Below, in pieces: positions 1 to 8,426 of a stretch of DNA of 64,000 nt (its first letter is position 1; every line of letters starts with the position of its first letter). The stretch spans positions 124,001-188,000 of the forward strand of contig JAHISV010000009.1 of the NCBI GenBank assembly GCA_018818065.1, written 5' to 3'. Source of the DNA: Bacteroidota bacterium (GTDB lineage: Bacteria > Bacteroidota > Ignavibacteria > Ignavibacteriales > Melioribacteraceae). The position numbers and the translations under genes were made by a program. The notes under the pieces were generated by a model. It did not search any database. It had not been told where the DNA came from and was given only the letters and a program-made list of their open reading frames with translations.

Positions 1-569
1 ACAACTTGAGATAGATTCATAATATTTACCAGTTTAGTTCAAAAGTATTTTACGATATAGCATTTCTTGTTCTTTACTTGCTAGCTCCACTTATAATGAA
101 GAGTTGGCTTATATATAGTTTCCTTACTGAATGAAGGAAAATCAACACACAGACTAATTTTTTCTATAAACGAAAATATATTGGTTTTAAAACTGGATTT
201 TGAGTTGTTAAGCAAGCGTGAGAATGCAATTTTACACTTTAAATGTTGCAAGAGGTAAATAATATGTAAGATATGTCCGAACATTATTTTTTTTATCTAC
301 TATAATTTTTCTATAAAAACACTTTGTTATCCAGACTATCGAAAAAATGTAGTATTAGTTTATGCCCTAAAGTAATAAAAGTGGATTTTTGAGAATTGTT
401 GATAATCCTTAAAACTGGATAAAAGGAAAAATTCAAGGAAATTGTGGGCAAAAATCAAACAAAGGAAGGATCAAATATATTATTTGAAGATAAAGGAAAT
501 ATTAAAACTAATATTCTAAGAGAAAGAATAATACAACTAATTTATAGAATCACCAAAAAACTCTTTTGA
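1..569. other. AT-rich intergenic region at left edge
   Basis: No gene can be supported here. The stretch is visibly richer in A and T than the rest of the window. A 67-codon minus-strand reading frame (81-284) has no recognisable motif or convincing ribosome-binding site. A short GTG-initiated plus-strand frame (444-569, about 41 codons, lysine-rich) ends directly at the tRNA and may be the tail of something decayed. The region lies downstream of the tRNA-Gly 3' end, the usual side for integrated elements, but no integrase or attachment duplication is visible. Confidence 0.5.
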
Positions 570-641
570 GCGGGTAACGGGACTCGAACCCGTGACCCTC
601 AGCTTGGGAAGCTGATGCTCTACCAACTGAGCTACACCCGC
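570..641 (-). tRNA. tRNA-Gly (anticodon CCC)
   Basis: The minus strand folds as a complete 72-nt cloverleaf. It has a 7-bp acceptor stem with a terminal G-T pair, a GCTC/GAGC D stem, an anticodon stem TCAGC/GCTGA with loop TTCCCAA, a 5-nt variable loop, and a T stem ACGGG/CCCGT with loop TTCGAGT. The loop places CCC at positions 34-36, reading GGG glycine codons. The CCA end is not encoded. It stands alone, with no other tRNA or rRNA visible in the window. Confidence 0.96.
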
Positions 642-729
642 AAACAAGTATGAAAAATTACTAAACTGTTAGACCTATTTCAATTATTTTTTTTTATTTT
701 AATGCTCACTATTCAAATAAATAGAATAT

Positions 730-1413
730 ATGGCAAAGAAGAAGCAAAGCAATAGAATTCCGGATAAATATAAAGAACTCTCAATCCTTTTAACGATTGT
801 TTTGTTTAGTATTCTTTTGTGGGATACGTTTCTAATTTACCCCATCAAACTGTTTGTAGTCATCTGGCATGAAATAGCCCATGGTTTTGCCGCTATTTTT
901 ACGGGTGGCAGAATTCATGAGATATCAATTTCGTTTCAACTTGGAGGACTATGCACAACAGAAGATGGGATCCCCTTCCTGGTGGCTTCCAGCGGCTACC
1001 TGGGCAGTTTAATCATTGGGTATGGCATATTCATTACCTCTTTCGATCCTAAAGCCGGTAAGTGGCTCCTAACTACTTTAGCGGTTATTATGATACTATT
1101 TGCTGCAAATTTTGTAAGCAGCCCCGCAGGCGGAATAATGATGATATTATTCTCGGCTTTGCTTTTCCTATCACCCAGATATATTCCTAAAGTTTACAAT
1201 GCTTATTTGTGGAGAACCCTTGGTCTGATAAGTTGTCTTTATGTTGTAATTGATATAAAACAGGATATTTTTTCAGATATTTTCATAAGGAATGACGCTC
1301 ATATTATTGCAGAAATAACAGGTGTTTCAGCCGGGTTCTGGGGATTTTTATGGTTGTTAATCTCACTTCTGGTAGTAGCACGATTAATATGGTACACATT
1401 CAATAAAAAATAA
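730..1413 (+). CDS. M50B-like membrane zinc metalloprotease
   Basis: This 227-aa integral membrane protein carries an HEIAH zinc-binding motif at residues 47-51, followed by a Gly-Gly pair at 59-60, as in the peptidase M50B-like family (site-2 protease relatives). Hydrophobic segments run through most of the chain and the N terminus is lysine-rich and cytoplasmic-looking. Family members cleave within or near the membrane; the substrate here is unknown. The gene is monocistronic between the tRNA and a convergent transporter whose stop codon directly abuts its own (1413/1414), with no obvious terminator between them. The family call is good; proteolytic activity is inferred from the HExxH motif. 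Confidence 0.8.
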   Translation: MAKKKQSNRIPDKYKELSILLTIVLFSILLWDTFLIYPIKLFVVIWHEIAHGFAAIFTGGRIHEISISFQLGGLCTTEDGIPFLVASSGYLGSLIIGYGIFITSFDPKAGKWLLTTLAVIMILFAANFVSSPAGGIMMILFSALLFLSPRYIPKVYNAYLWRTLGLISCLYVVIDIKQDIFSDIFIRNDAHIIAEITGVSAGFWGFLWLLISLLVVARLIWYTFNKK

Positions 1414-2736
1414 TCAGTTTTCTTCAGCTAATTCCGGTTCCTGTACAAAGTGAAGAATAACGAGTCCAACAATAAAGAAGATACAAATAGTTAGTATTGC
1501 CAGTCTCTGGCTATCGAAAGCATAACTCACTAATCCGAAAACAAGTGGCCCAAGTATCGCACTGCTCTTTCCAAAGAAGGAATAGAACCCAAAGAATTCA
1601 GTTTTCTTTTCGGGTGGGGTTAGTTTTGACATTAAACTCCGGCTTGTGGATTGAGTTGCTCCCATTACACTTCCCACAATCAACCCGACCAGATAGAAGC
1701 AAATTTTAATCATTGATTCAGGAGTAGTATCAAACCACGTGGCAAGTGTTTTGGTAATATATGTATCAGTGGAACTTGTTTGATACGCGAAAACGATAGT
1801 TATAATCCAAACAACAAGTGAAATTGAAATTGATTTCTTCTGCCCGATGGAATCAGAAAGCAAACCAAAAGATACCGAGCCGATAACTGCGGTTGTTTGG
1901 ACAATAATGAAAAAATAGATAAGATCTTCCATGCTGAAGTTAAGAGTAGTACTTGCATAATTACCTGAGAAATATATTACAGTGTTAACACCTTCAATGT
2001 AAAAGAAAAATGCTAAGAGAAATAATCCCAGGTTTTTATAGTTCTTCAAATTTTTTATGGTGTATGCTACTCTCGAAAAACCAATTTCGAAAAATGATAT
2101 TTTCTCACTCGTGACTTTTCTCTTTTCCTTAAGAAACAGGAAAACCGGCAAAGAAAACACTAAAAAGAATAGAGCGGCTAAGGGAAAAGTTTCTTTAATC
2201 ATTTCATTCTTAATGAAGGGTAAGGAAAGGGCTAGGGCAACGAACGAGCCTATGTAGCCCATCGCAAAACCGTAACCACTTACTCTGCCATAGTTTTTAG
2301 GTTTGGTAATCTCAGGGAGAAAGGAATCATAAAATACGAGTCCGGCTTCAAAACCAATATTAGCAGTAATAAAAAGTAGAAGTGCCCAGAAAACATCACC
2401 GACCCCCACATAGTAGAGAAGTGAAGTAGAAACAATGCAAAGAAGCGTAAAACCAAGTAGAAATCTTTTTTTACCAGCTGAATGATCAGCTACAGCACCA
2501 AGAATAGGTGAAATTATTGCCGTAATAAGCATCGAAACGCTTGTTCCAATACTCCAATAAAAATCGCCAATAGATTCCCCTTGCAGAATGTGCTGCTTAA
2601 AGTAAACGGCGAAAATAAAAGTTACGACTACGATTGAGTAAGATGTGTTCGCAAAATCGAAGAGTGTCCAGATAAAAATTCTGGATTTGCTGTCGGTTAG
2701 ATCACTATTCTGTTTTTTTAATAATGGATTCTTCAA
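1414..2736 (-). CDS. MFS transporter, UMF1/Atg22-like
   Basis: A 440-aa protein with about twelve hydrophobic segments. The N-terminal stretch with FDFANTSYS around residue 27 is typical of the UMF1 (vacuole effluxer Atg22-like) branch of the major facilitator superfamily. Bacterial members are widespread permeases of undetermined substrate. The start lies inside nusB (32-nt overlap), which suggests translational coupling; no later methionine would preserve the first helix. It is the downstream gene of a nusB-transporter pair. The family is clear and the substrate cannot be deduced. Confidence 0.85.
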   Translation of the reverse strand: MKNPLLKKQNSDLTDSKSRIFIWTLFDFANTSYSIVVVTFIFAVYFKQHILQGESIGDFYWSIGTSVSMLITAIISPILGAVADHSAGKKRFLLGFTLLCIVSTSLLYYVGVGDVFWALLLFITANIGFEAGLVFYDSFLPEITKPKNYGRVSGYGFAMGYIGSFVALALSLPFIKNEMIKETFPLAALFFLVFSLPVFLFLKEKRKVTSEKISFFEIGFSRVAYTIKNLKNYKNLGLFLLAFFFYIEGVNTVIYFSGNYASTTLNFSMEDLIYFFIIVQTTAVIGSVSFGLLSDSIGQKKSISISLVVWIITIVFAYQTSSTDTYITKTLATWFDTTPESMIKICFYLVGLIVGSVMGATQSTSRSLMSKLTPPEKKTEFFGFYSFFGKSSAILGPLVFGLVSYAFDSQRLAILTICIFFIVGLVILHFVQEPELAEEN

Positions 2737-3178
2737 TCAGCCCTCTGCCGCTCTTGGTTAATTCCCCGGAATCTTTCAAATCTGTTAAAATTGCATCCAA
2801 AATGCCATTAATAAACTTTCCACTATTCGAAGTACTATAATTCTTGGCAATTTCAATAACTTCATTAATTGATACTTTTGGGGGAATGTCCTGGAAGTAC
2901 ATAATTTCCGTGATACCAATCCTTAAGAGTATTTTATCAATAAGAGCAATTCTTTCCATTTCCCAGTTAGCAACCCGTTCACTGATTTTTTCATCTAGCA
3001 AAGTTCTGTTGGCAACTACCTTATTTACAAGTTCGGCACCAAAATCTCTATCAATCTTGTTCTCAACATCAGAAAACACACCATTAATAAGTGTTGTCAA
3101 TCCATCTTTATGCATTTCGAAGGCATACAACACCTGAAGCGTCTTCTCTCTTAGTATTCTTCTATTATATTTTTTCAT
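2705..3178 (-). CDS. nusB: transcription antitermination factor NusB
   Basis: A 157-aa protein with the N-terminal signature RRxLREKTLQVLYAFE and the C-terminal pattern in which a conserved INEVIEIAKNYS segment precedes KFINGILD, both characteristic of NusB. NusB binds boxA RNA with NusE (ribosomal S10) and supports rRNA transcription antitermination. The ATG at 3178 is preceded by GGAAAG at suitable distance. It overlaps the next gene (UMF1-type transporter) by 32 nt. Length and domain extent match the family. Confidence 0.95.
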   Translation of the reverse strand: MKKYNRRILREKTLQVLYAFEMHKDGLTTLINGVFSDVENKIDRDFGAELVNKVVANRTLLDEKISERVANWEMERIALIDKILLRIGITEIMYFQDIPPKVSINEVIEIAKNYSTSNSGKFINGILDAILTDLKDSGELTKSGRGLIEESIIKKTE

Positions 3179-3286
3179 CTTTCCGAGTTTATTTTAGCGA
3201 AGGCATGAATGATTTTTAATTTAAAAAACAATAATAATTACTCTGGAAGTAAGATCAAAATCAATTTAGTCTCTTAAGCGTATTAA

Positions 3287-4306
3287 TTACATCCCATAGA
3301 GCCAAAAAACTAGCAAAGCAATAGTTTCTTTTATTTTGTAGAAAAGTAATTTATGCAAACTTACATCATAATTTGAGGCTATCCCCAGATGCTCAATTTT
3401 TAAAAACTTGCATATTTCAGTAGATCTGGCCAGATGAAAGCGGTCTGTAATTATTACAACCTCTTTTGTATTGATTTTGGGGAGGTATTCATACTTAAGA
3501 TAATTTAATTGCTCAATGGTAGTACGAGAATCATTTTCAATGATAATATCCTGGGATTTCACACCTAATTCATGTAACAATTTTTGAGCTGATTCAGCCT
3601 CACTCAATTCCCCCGGGGCATTACTTCCGGTTACCAAAATTTTTGATACTACAAATTCATTATAGAGTTCATAAGCTTTCTTTATCCTGGCCGCAAAAAG
3701 TGGTGTTGGTTGGTCCTTTTTCCAAACAGCAGCTCCAAGTACAACAGCTGTTTCATACTTTCTACCTTCTTCAACCTTATAACGGAACTCCTTTTTAGAG
3801 TATAAAAAAGCAAAAACAAAAAGTATTACACAGGCGATAAACGCAGATATCATTGATCTTAATATATTCCAGTTATCAGATTTGATTACAGAAGACCAGA
3901 TGAAAGTGGCTAAATAAAAAGAAAGAAACAGCTTAATTAGGAGCAGTACAGTTACTACTAGTCTTATTGCCGGGAATCCAAGCATGTATTCATCAGAACT
4001 AAGTAGCCCTAAATTTCCAATAAGAACTACAAGGATCAGAATACCAAAAGAAAGAAGGGAAAGTAAAAAGAGGATTCGGTAATGACTTTTTTCAGAACCA
4101 TTCCTCAACAATTTAATCAATAACCCCGCGAAGATTAAGCCGTAAATAAAAATAGTTATCAGATTCCCAACGTAGAGGATATCAAACTTCAATAAATTCA
4201 TACCATTAACAGATAATTTGTAATAGATAACAGAAATCAAATCTATCAAAGTCATTATCATAACTAACATTATAAGTGGGCGCTGTTTATTAATTGCAAT
4301 CTTCAT
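3287..4306 (-). CDS. DUF218/YdcF-SanA family membrane protein
   Basis: The first half has several transmembrane segments. The second half is a DUF218 domain, with VVLGAAV, a TGSNAPGELSEA segment, the acidic/SRTT motif and ITDRFHLAR. Relatives (SanA, YdcF, ElyC) act in envelope integrity or vancomycin resistance with an undefined activity; the fold binds nucleotides or sugar-phosphate-like ligands in some members. I prefer ATG at 4306 over a TTG five codons upstream, because it sits one base after the stop of the preceding ABC ATPase (TAATATG), implying coupling. Confidence 0.82.
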   Translation of the reverse strand: MKIAINKQRPLIMLVMIMTLIDLISVIYYKLSVNGMNLLKFDILYVGNLITIFIYGLIFAGLLIKLLRNGSEKSHYRILFLLSLLSFGILILVVLIGNLGLLSSDEYMLGFPAIRLVVTVLLLIKLFLSFYLATFIWSSVIKSDNWNILRSMISAFIACVILFVFAFLYSKKEFRYKVEEGRKYETAVVLGAAVWKKDQPTPLFAARIKKAYELYNEFVVSKILVTGSNAPGELSEAESAQKLLHELGVKSQDIIIENDSRTTIEQLNYLKYEYLPKINTKEVVIITDRFHLARSTEICKFLKIEHLGIASNYDVSLHKLLFYKIKETIALLVFWLYGM

Positions 4307-4307
4307 A

Positions 4308-5102
4308 TTATTTGGGAACAATATTCACGGAAAAATAATCCCCGCCAGGTGACTTTTCCACTCTGCTTTCTACGTTAAATATTGTCCTGATATTATCCTC
4401 ATTTAAAATATTTTTCTTAGCATCATCCATTTTTATCTCTCCTTCTTTCATAAAAAGGATACGATCACCATAGAATCCAGCAAGGTTAAGGTCATGAGAT
4501 ACCATTAGAATAGTTAATTCAGAATCAGAATTAAGTTGATCTAAGGTATTGAATATAGTTATTTGATGTTCAATGTCTAAATGAGCATTTGGTTCATCCA
4601 ACAAAAGAATTCGCGGGTTCTGTGCAAGTGCTCTGGCTATAAATGCTCTCTGTGCTTCTCCACCAGACACTTCGTTTATCCCCTTATTTCTTAAATGATA
4701 AATGCCAACTTTTTCCAAGGAACTATTCACAACATCTATGTCTTTTAGATTTTCGTAACCAAACATATTCATATATGGTGTTCTGCCCATCATTACAATT
4801 TCAAAAACAGAAAATGGGAAAGCCACAGAAAAGGTTTGTGGAACATATGCCATGAATTTTGCTAAATTTTTCTTAGAGTAACTTTTAACAGGAATAGAAT
4901 CCAGCAATACATTCCCACGGGCAGGTTGAAAGATACCTGAAACAATTTTTAGAAGAGTAGATTTACCTGAACCGTTAGGACCTAATATAGAAATGAACTC
5001 GCCCTTATTGATTTTCAAATCAACATTATTAAGTGAGAATTCACTACTTCCGTTTTTGCCCTGGTAGACAAAATTCACATTTTCTAATTCAAGGATAGGC
5101 AT
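4308..5102 (-). CDS. ABC transporter ATPase, FecE/BtuD-like
   Basis: A 264-aa ATPase with Walker A GPNGSGKST at 41-49, Q-loop Gln 89, signature VSGGEAQ at 145-151 and Walker B LLLDEPN at 166-172, then a switch histidine in MVSHDLN. The SYSKKNLAKFMAYVPQ segment resembles the iron-siderophore, haem and cobalamin importer ATPases (FecE, FepC, BtuD). No matching BtuC/FecD permease or binding protein lies next to it, so it is an orphan ATPase coupled to the DUF218 gene. ATP hydrolysis for metal-chelate import is the likely role, with partners encoded elsewhere. Confidence 0.85.
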   Translation of the reverse strand: MPILELENVNFVYQGKNGSSEFSLNNVDLKINKGEFISILGPNGSGKSTLLKIVSGIFQPARGNVLLDSIPVKSYSKKNLAKFMAYVPQTFSVAFPFSVFEIVMMGRTPYMNMFGYENLKDIDVVNSSLEKVGIYHLRNKGINEVSGGEAQRAFIARALAQNPRILLLDEPNAHLDIEHQITIFNTLDQLNSDSELTILMVSHDLNLAGFYGDRILFMKEGEIKMDDAKKNILNEDNIRTIFNVESRVEKSPGGDYFSVNIVPK

Positions 5103-5193
5103 ATTAAATAAAATAGTTATGGTTAAAACTTATAAAATAATTATCCCGTGAGCAAATGATGAGTAAAATAATTGCAGAATATTGTTGGGCAAA

Positions 5194-5219
5194 AAAAAAG
5201 CGCCAAATGGCGCTTTTTT
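5194..5219. terminator. bidirectional intrinsic terminator
   Basis: Perfect stem AAAAAAGCGCC, loop AAAT, GGCGCTTTTTT. It lies just after the tonB stop codon (minus strand) and before the ABC ATPase gene. The A/T tracts on both sides allow it to work in either direction; here it most plausibly ends tonB transcription. Confidence 0.88.
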
Positions 5220-5222
5220 CTT

Positions 5223-5879
5223 TTAACCTTGCAATTTAAATACGACAGGTATAGAGACCTGAACTTTAACAGGTTTACCACGTTGTCTACCCGGTTTGAA
5301 TTTAGTTTTCAAAACTGCAGCAACCGCAGCTTCATCACAACCGGCACCGATGCCTTTTAGAACTTCGGCTTTAACAACATCACCTTTTTCATCTACGAAT
5401 GCTTTTATGAACACTCTGCCTTGAACGCCAGCTCTTTTAGCGATTTCGGGATAAACAATTTTTGCTTGAATACCCGCAATACCACCAATTGGTTGTGGTT
5501 GTTGTTCAACAGCTACGAAGAAAACTGGATCTGTTTCTTCTTCTTCAGCTGGTGGAGGTGGAGGTGGAGCTTCAATAACTTCGTCAAGATCAATTTCAGT
5601 GTCGCTTATTTCAATATCTTCAAGAACATCATCACTTGGAGCTTCAATTGGGACAGGTGGTTTTGGAGGTGGAGGAGGTAAATTCTCCTGCTTCGTACTT
5701 TCAACCTCTTCTACTTGTACAAGCTCCTGTGTACCATCTAATACAACTTCTTCCTTCTCAAACTTAGGGAAGAATTTAAAGGCAACTATGAGAATAGCTA
5801 GAGCCAATATCATACTTATCTCATAAACCCTTCTATATTTGAGTTTGAGATCTACTTTCGGGTTCTTTTTTAACGCCAC
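5223..5879 (-). CDS. tonB: TonB family energy transducer
   Basis: A 218-aa protein with a short cytoplasmic N terminus, one transmembrane helix (about residues 22-38), a proline-rich periplasmic linker with two polyproline blocks (around 66-76 and 104-110) separated by an acidic stretch, and a C-terminal TonB domain (about 130-218) containing YPEIAKRAGVQG and VxFKLQG. It would couple inner-membrane proton motive force to outer-membrane receptors, such as the one at 23.5 kb. The start is GTG at 5879, preceded by AGGAGG with 5-nt spacing. No exbB/exbD are adjacent. A strong terminator follows. Confidence 0.93.
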   Translation of the reverse strand: MALKKNPKVDLKLKYRRVYEISMILALAILIVAFKFFPKFEKEEVVLDGTQELVQVEEVESTKQENLPPPPPKPPVPIEAPSDDVLEDIEISDTEIDLDEVIEAPPPPPPAEEEETDPVFFVAVEQQPQPIGGIAGIQAKIVYPEIAKRAGVQGRVFIKAFVDEKGDVVKAEVLKGIGAGCDEAAVAAVLKTKFKPGRQRGKPVKVQVSIPVVFKLQG

Positions 5880-5970
5880 GTTTTCCTCCTAAATACGCTG
5901 ATAACGAACTGAAACATAAAAAATGATTGTTCCATTGTCAAATTAAGGTATCAACTTTTTTTACAAAAAT

Positions 5971-6429
5971 TTAACTCTTTTGTTCCAATTGTTGGAATTT
6001 TGATACTGTTGTTTCTTTAATAAATTTTAAATAAATATATGAAACTGAAACTCCCAGATAACTACCAGTGTAATTTGCGAGTAAATCAAACCAGTCAAAA
6101 GATCTTCCGGGTATAAATATTTGATGAATTTCATCAAATATGCCATATAAATAACAAATTGCAATCGCACTCAAAAAGATCCTCTTCCTAAACATTGGAA
6201 ACCTTTCCTGAAAATGCAATGCAAAAAAGAGGATACTTCCTAAAACAAAATACGCGAGGAAATGTTGTATTTTATCACCAATTGCCAAGACCGGAGGAAA
6301 CTCCGGCGAAGGCCAAGTAGTGAGGACAAATATCGTAAACCAATAGAAAATGAGCGGCACAAAAACAAACATTTTAGAATTGCTGCTAATTTTCTCGTAT
6401 AAACGAATCAATAAGTGTTTTAATTGCAT
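5971..6429 (-). CDS. VanZ family membrane protein
   Basis: A protein of about 152 aa with four hydrophobic segments. It carries the VanZ-type signature GDKIQHFLAYFVLG and a later FDEIHQIFIPGRSFDWFDLLANYTG. VanZ-like proteins are small membrane proteins of unclear biochemical role, some linked to glycopeptide tolerance. The open frame reaches back to 6468, overlapping nnr by 83 nt. I chose ATG at 6429 (44-nt overlap); a third candidate at 6372 would avoid overlap. None has a strong Shine-Dalgarno, so the exact start is uncertain. Confidence 0.8.
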   Translation of the reverse strand: MQLKHLLIRLYEKISSNSKMFVFVPLIFYWFTIFVLTTWPSPEFPPVLAIGDKIQHFLAYFVLGSILFFALHFQERFPMFRKRIFLSAIAICYLYGIFDEIHQIFIPGRSFDWFDLLANYTGSYLGVSVSYIYLKFIKETTVSKFQQLEQKS

Positions 6430-7960
6430 ATGGTATCTTTTCCAGTAAATCGATGGCTGTAAAGCCATAAATAGTTTTTTCGTTCATTAATAAATCAGCC
6501 GCCATTCCATGAATATATACACCGGCAATTGCTGAAGCCCCCAAATCATTCTGTTGGCAGGCTAAACCGGCAAGCACGCCGGTAAGAACATCACCAGTGC
6601 CAAATTTTGCCATTCCCTGATTCCCCGTTGTATTAATAAAAACGTAGCCATCAGGATTAAAAATAATAGTTGGGGCTCCCTTTAGAACTAATATTGATTT
6701 TGTTTCGTCGCAAAACTTTTTACCAAATTTTAGAAGATCTTCCTGCAATTCCTCAATTGATATCCCCAACATCTCAGCAAATTCTTTATGGTGGGGTGTT
6801 AAAATGGAATTTGAAAGATTTATCTTTCGGTATTGTTTCTTGGAAAGTGCATAAATGGCATCAGCATCAATGATGAATTTCTTCCCAGTGAATCCTTTTA
6901 TTATTTCACGAACACATTCCAGTGTCGAGTCGGCTCGCCCGAGACCTGGCCCAATCGCAATAACATCTGCCCATAGAAGCTTTGCTTTTAGCTCGGTAAA
7001 ATTTGCTCCAGAAAGAACGCCAGATTCACCATCCTCGTATGTAACCACTGTAGCGGCGTCCAGTTTTTCCTGAGCCAACATTTTTAATGATTTTGGGAAC
7101 GCTAGTACACTGGATCCTGCACCTGTTTTGAAACAACTCTTTGCAGTTAAAAATGCCGCTCCCGGTAATGAAGATGAGCCGGCTACGGTTAATACTTTTC
7201 CTGCCGAATATTTGTGAAGGTCCAACTCTTTTTTTGGCAAAGCCAGGAAAGCATCTTCAGGTTCAATACAAAACTCACCTACACTCAAACTTTCAAAGAA
7301 CTCTTCCCCAAGTCCTATGCCACCCTTAACAACATTCCCGGCATATAAATAACCTTTACCAAAGAATAATCCTTTTTTGTATTCAGCAAGTGTTATAGTC
7401 AAATCAGCTTCAAATACTATCTTTCCACTTCCCTTATCAGCATCAAGCCCCGAAGGAATATCGAGCGCTACTTTAAATGCATTAAAAGAATTTAATTTCG
7501 ATATAATAGATGCAAATGGTTCCCGAATGTTGCCCTTGGTTCCAGTACCTAATAAAGCATCAACAATCACTGAACAGTTAGAAAGTTTATTAAGATCGGA
7601 TTTATTTTTGTAATCAATAAATTTTCCTCGTCCAACTTCAATCAATAAGTTCTTTGTAATAACATAGTTAGTTTTTGCATCGCCACTTAGTTCATTCTCC
7701 CGGGCGATTGAAATTACCGTTACAGAATATCCATTGTTGATAAAATGACGTGCAAGAGCAAATCCGTCACCACCATTATTTCCTTTACCGGCAACAATCC
7801 CAATAACATCATCTTTGGTTAGGCACGAAAAATCTTCCAGTATTGAATGAAATATATTTATTGCAGCGTTTTCCATAAGAACAACACCAGGAATTTTTAA
7901 TTTATTAATTCCATAGTCGTCTGCACTTCGAACTTGCTGTATGGAATAAAGAGGAATCAT
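6386..7960 (-). CDS. nnr: bifunctional NAD(P)H-hydrate epimerase/dehydratase
   Basis: A two-domain repair enzyme for hydrated NAD(P)H. The N-terminal YjeF_N epimerase domain (about 1-215) carries GKGNNGGDGFALAR. The C-terminal ADP-dependent dehydratase domain (about 230-520), of ribokinase-like fold, has GSSSLPGAA, IGPGLG and the catalytic GTGDVLTG. The fused form is the usual bacterial architecture and the length fits. I place the start at ATG 7960 rather than eight codons upstream, because AGGG lies about 6 nt before it and the family begins with this Ile-Pro segment. It overlaps vanZ downstream. Confidence 0.95.
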   Translation of the reverse strand: MIPLYSIQQVRSADDYGINKLKIPGVVLMENAAINIFHSILEDFSCLTKDDVIGIVAGKGNNGGDGFALARHFINNGYSVTVISIARENELSGDAKTNYVITKNLLIEVGRGKFIDYKNKSDLNKLSNCSVIVDALLGTGTKGNIREPFASIISKLNSFNAFKVALDIPSGLDADKGSGKIVFEADLTITLAEYKKGLFFGKGYLYAGNVVKGGIGLGEEFFESLSVGEFCIEPEDAFLALPKKELDLHKYSAGKVLTVAGSSSLPGAAFLTAKSCFKTGAGSSVLAFPKSLKMLAQEKLDAATVVTYEDGESGVLSGANFTELKAKLLWADVIAIGPGLGRADSTLECVREIIKGFTGKKFIIDADAIYALSKKQYRKINLSNSILTPHHKEFAEMLGISIEELQEDLLKFGKKFCDETKSILVLKGAPTIIFNPDGYVFINTTGNQGMAKFGTGDVLTGVLAGLACQQNDLGASAIAGVYIHGMAADLLMNEKTIYGFTAIDLLEKIPYAIKTLIDSFIREN

Positions 7961-8050
7961 TTCACACCCTGTATAGTAAAACAAATAATATATTGGTAGA
8001 TAAGTATGGAAGAAGAGAATTGGGTGCCACTAGTAACACCCAAAGTAAAA

Positions 8051-8416
8051 CTACTCTATAAACAAAACATCATCATCCGGGATTTCTAATTCAAGCATGT
8101 GATGTTCCTTGAAATGAAGAATAAGCTTAACATGGTTTTTCAAATCAAAAATATCTTTCCCCTTTTCAACGACGATCATTTTTACTGATTCATATTTAGT
8201 AACAGTATCCTGCAAACTGGAATAATCTTCGAAATAAACTTCTGTGAAACTATCCTGCTGAATATACTGAGCTCCATGTTTTGTAGCTCTGAAATCACTG
8301 ATTATATCATTTTCGATACCCAACTTTAATATATCCACAATAAATGGAAGCAGTACTCTATTACCGTAGTATAGCCCTCCCTTCCCCTCTTTCAAAGCTT
8401 TATCAATTGTGTTCAT
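8051..8416 (-). CDS. conserved-looking hypothetical protein, 121 aa
   Basis: I do not recognise this family. The protein is soluble and acidic, with an alternating beta/alpha pattern and no signal peptide or transmembrane segment. A C-terminal half with two successive strand-like stretches (about 75-110) ends in an acidic tail. It begins ten bases after the nhaD stop codon, so it is probably cotranscribed with the antiporter, and its ATG at 8416 is preceded by TAGGAGG about 8 nt upstream. The strong ribosome-binding site and tight spacing argue it is real. Confidence 0.7.
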   Translation of the reverse strand: MNTIDKALKEGKGGLYYGNRVLLPFIVDILKLGIENDIISDFRATKHGAQYIQQDSFTEVYFEDYSSLQDTVTKYESVKMIVVEKGKDIFDLKNHVKLILHFKEHHMLELEIPDDDVLFIE

Positions 8417-8426
8417 TTATATCCTC

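Noticed and set aside
81..284. 67-codon minus-strand frame near the left edge
   Set aside because: AT-rich, no motif, no convincing start; most likely chance.
444..569. Short GTG-initiated lysine-rich frame ending at the tRNA
   Set aside because: An AAGGA precedes it, but only 41 codons and no recognisable similarity; kept only as a hint of a decayed gene.
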